Source: Amycolatopsis granulosa (GTDB lineage Bacteria; Actinomycetota; Actinomycetes; Mycobacteriales; Pseudonocardiaceae). From it: a stretch of DNA of 64,000 nt. Below the pieces are notes generated by a model. It searched no databases. It saw nothing but the letters and a program-made list of their open reading frames with translations, and was not told the DNA's origin. A program made the position numbers and the translations under genes. Every line of letters starts with the position of its first letter. Position 1 is the first letter of the stretch. The stretch is from positions 248,001-312,000 of the forward strand of contig NZ_JAANOV010000001.1 of the NCBI RefSeq assembly GCF_011758745.1. Reading direction: 5' to 3'. Of the stretch, positions 63,529 through 64,000 are shown in pieces.

Positions 63529-63531
63529 CGC

Positions 63532-63566
63532 GGAAGGGGCCCGGCTCACCGAGCCGGGCCCCTTCC
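63532..63566. terminator. Bidirectional terminator hairpin
   Basis: Arms GGAAGGGGCCCGGCT (63532-63546) and AGCCGGGCCCCTTCC (63552-63566) form a 15-bp stem, plus one more pair in the loop, between convergent genes ending at 63528 and 63580. Confidence 0.85.
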
Positions 63567-63579
63567 CACCAGTACCTGC

Positions 63580-63978
63580 CTACCGGCGAGCCTGGGCGGT
63601 CTTGCGGTCGTTGGCCTTCTGGATGGCCTTGACCAGCTCGTCCTTGCTCATCGACGAGCGGCCCTTGATGTCCAGCTTCTTGGCCACGTCGTACAGGTGC
63701 TGCTTGCTGGCCGAGGCGTCCACGCCGCCGGCGGTCTTCGTCGGCTTGCGGCCGGCGCCGCGCGCGGCCTGCTTGTCGGAGGGGCCCTTGCGACCCTTCT
63801 CCTCCCAGTGGTCCCCGACCTTTTCGAACGAGTGCTTCAGCGACGCGTACGCCGTCTGGTGCGCCCGCCGGCCCTCGCCGTAGGTCTCGACCGCCGAGTC
63901 GTGGGTTTTCACCCACGTGTCCTGCGCCTTCCTCGACGACCGCTTCAGCGTGCTGGGCAGGGCTTCACGTCCGGGCAT
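63580..63978 (-). CDS. ChaB-like protein with C-terminal Rho_N/SAP-like domain
   Basis: A 132-residue, very basic protein. The N-terminal half, LPSTLKRSSRKAQDTWVKTH followed by DSAVETYGEGRRAHQTAYAS, LKHSFEKVGDHWEEKGRKGP, is the ChaB fold. The C-terminal KQHLYDVAKKLDIKGRSSMS, KDELVKAIQK is the Rho_N/SAP-like helix-extended-helix that binds nucleic acids. ATG 63978 has GGAGG 9 bases upstream. It probably acts as a small DNA- or RNA-associated protein; ChaB's supposed link to cation transport is not supported by context. Confidence 0.87.
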   Translation of the reverse strand: MPGREALPSTLKRSSRKAQDTWVKTHDSAVETYGEGRRAHQTAYASLKHSFEKVGDHWEEKGRKGPSDKQAARGAGRKPTKTAGGVDASASKQHLYDVAKKLDIKGRSSMSKDELVKAIQKANDRKTAQARR

Positions 63979-64000
63979 CGGAGCACCTCCAGTCTCCTCT

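Overview
The window is about 64 kb of very GC-rich DNA from an actinomycete. The gene set (DosR/DosS-like regulators, an OhrR-type regulator, a VirS/MymA-like pair, small secreted rodlin-like proteins, an alpha-methylacyl-CoA racemase close to the mycobacterial enzyme) suggests a Pseudonocardiaceae/Mycobacteriales-type organism, perhaps Amycolatopsis. The genus is inference. No rRNA, tRNA, CRISPR array or intact insertion sequence was seen.

Layout. 1-8.4 kb: the 3' end of a flavin hydroxylase like 3-hydroxybenzoate 6-monooxygenase, a secreted GH25 lysozyme with LGFP repeats, a DMT-type membrane protein, a deacetylase lipoprotein, a KimA-like potassium permease fused to an OB-fold-like tail, and a 2'-5' RNA ligase-like protein. 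8.5-10.4 kb: an ArsR-type regulator divergent from a drug-efflux-type MFS gene, with a perfect 13-bp-arm palindrome on the promoter.

10.4-26.3 kb: a catabolic island. A nine-gene operon (11486-20651) encodes a CoA-transferase, hydratase, acyl-CoA dehydrogenase, SDR, two 3-hydroxyacyl-CoA dehydrogenase-type proteins, a BadI/MenB-type ring-opening hydrolase, a second divergent acyl-CoA dehydrogenase and an acyl-CoA ligase. There is no thiolase. The set fits activation, ring oxidation and retro-Dieckmann opening of an alicyclic carboxylic acid, as in cyclohexanecarboxylate degradation. Flanking genes add a PuuE-like deacetylase, a carboxymuconolactone decarboxylase-like protein, a 2-hydroxyacid dehydrogenase, an isochorismatase-like hydrolase, a 3-hydroxyisobutyrate dehydrogenase-like protein, an MFS importer and an FCD-type GntR regulator. 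A TGTC-N-GACA palindrome recurs in five promoter regions here, so the island looks like one regulon.

26.5-37.8 kb: a lytic transglycosylase-like protein, an OhrR-type regulator divergent from an esterase, an amidohydrolase, a DUF1015 protein, an alpha/beta hydrolase, and a VirS-like AraC regulator divergent from a monooxygenase / GMC oxidoreductase / acetoacetate decarboxylase-like operon. 38-39.6 kb: a tandem pair of small secreted rodlin-like genes, each followed by a hairpin with an identical loop and covarying stem and then a terminator.

39.6-55.2 kb: two DosR-like response regulators, a DosS-like GAF histidine kinase, AKR and MFS genes, a HAD hydrolase, NAD synthetase, a CPBP protease, and a three-subunit formate dehydrogenase operon. 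The formate dehydrogenase catalytic subunit reads through an in-frame TGA followed by a bacterial SECIS hairpin, so it is a selenoprotein. Sensor, regulators and formate oxidation together suggest a hypoxia or redox module.

55.1-64 kb: a metallo-beta-lactamase-fold hydrolase, a conserved small protein, a visibly lower-GC HEAT-like gene with a repeat-bearing AT-rich flank, an MFS/TetR pair with a possible 11-residue leader peptide, an alpha-methylacyl-CoA racemase and conserved hypotheticals.
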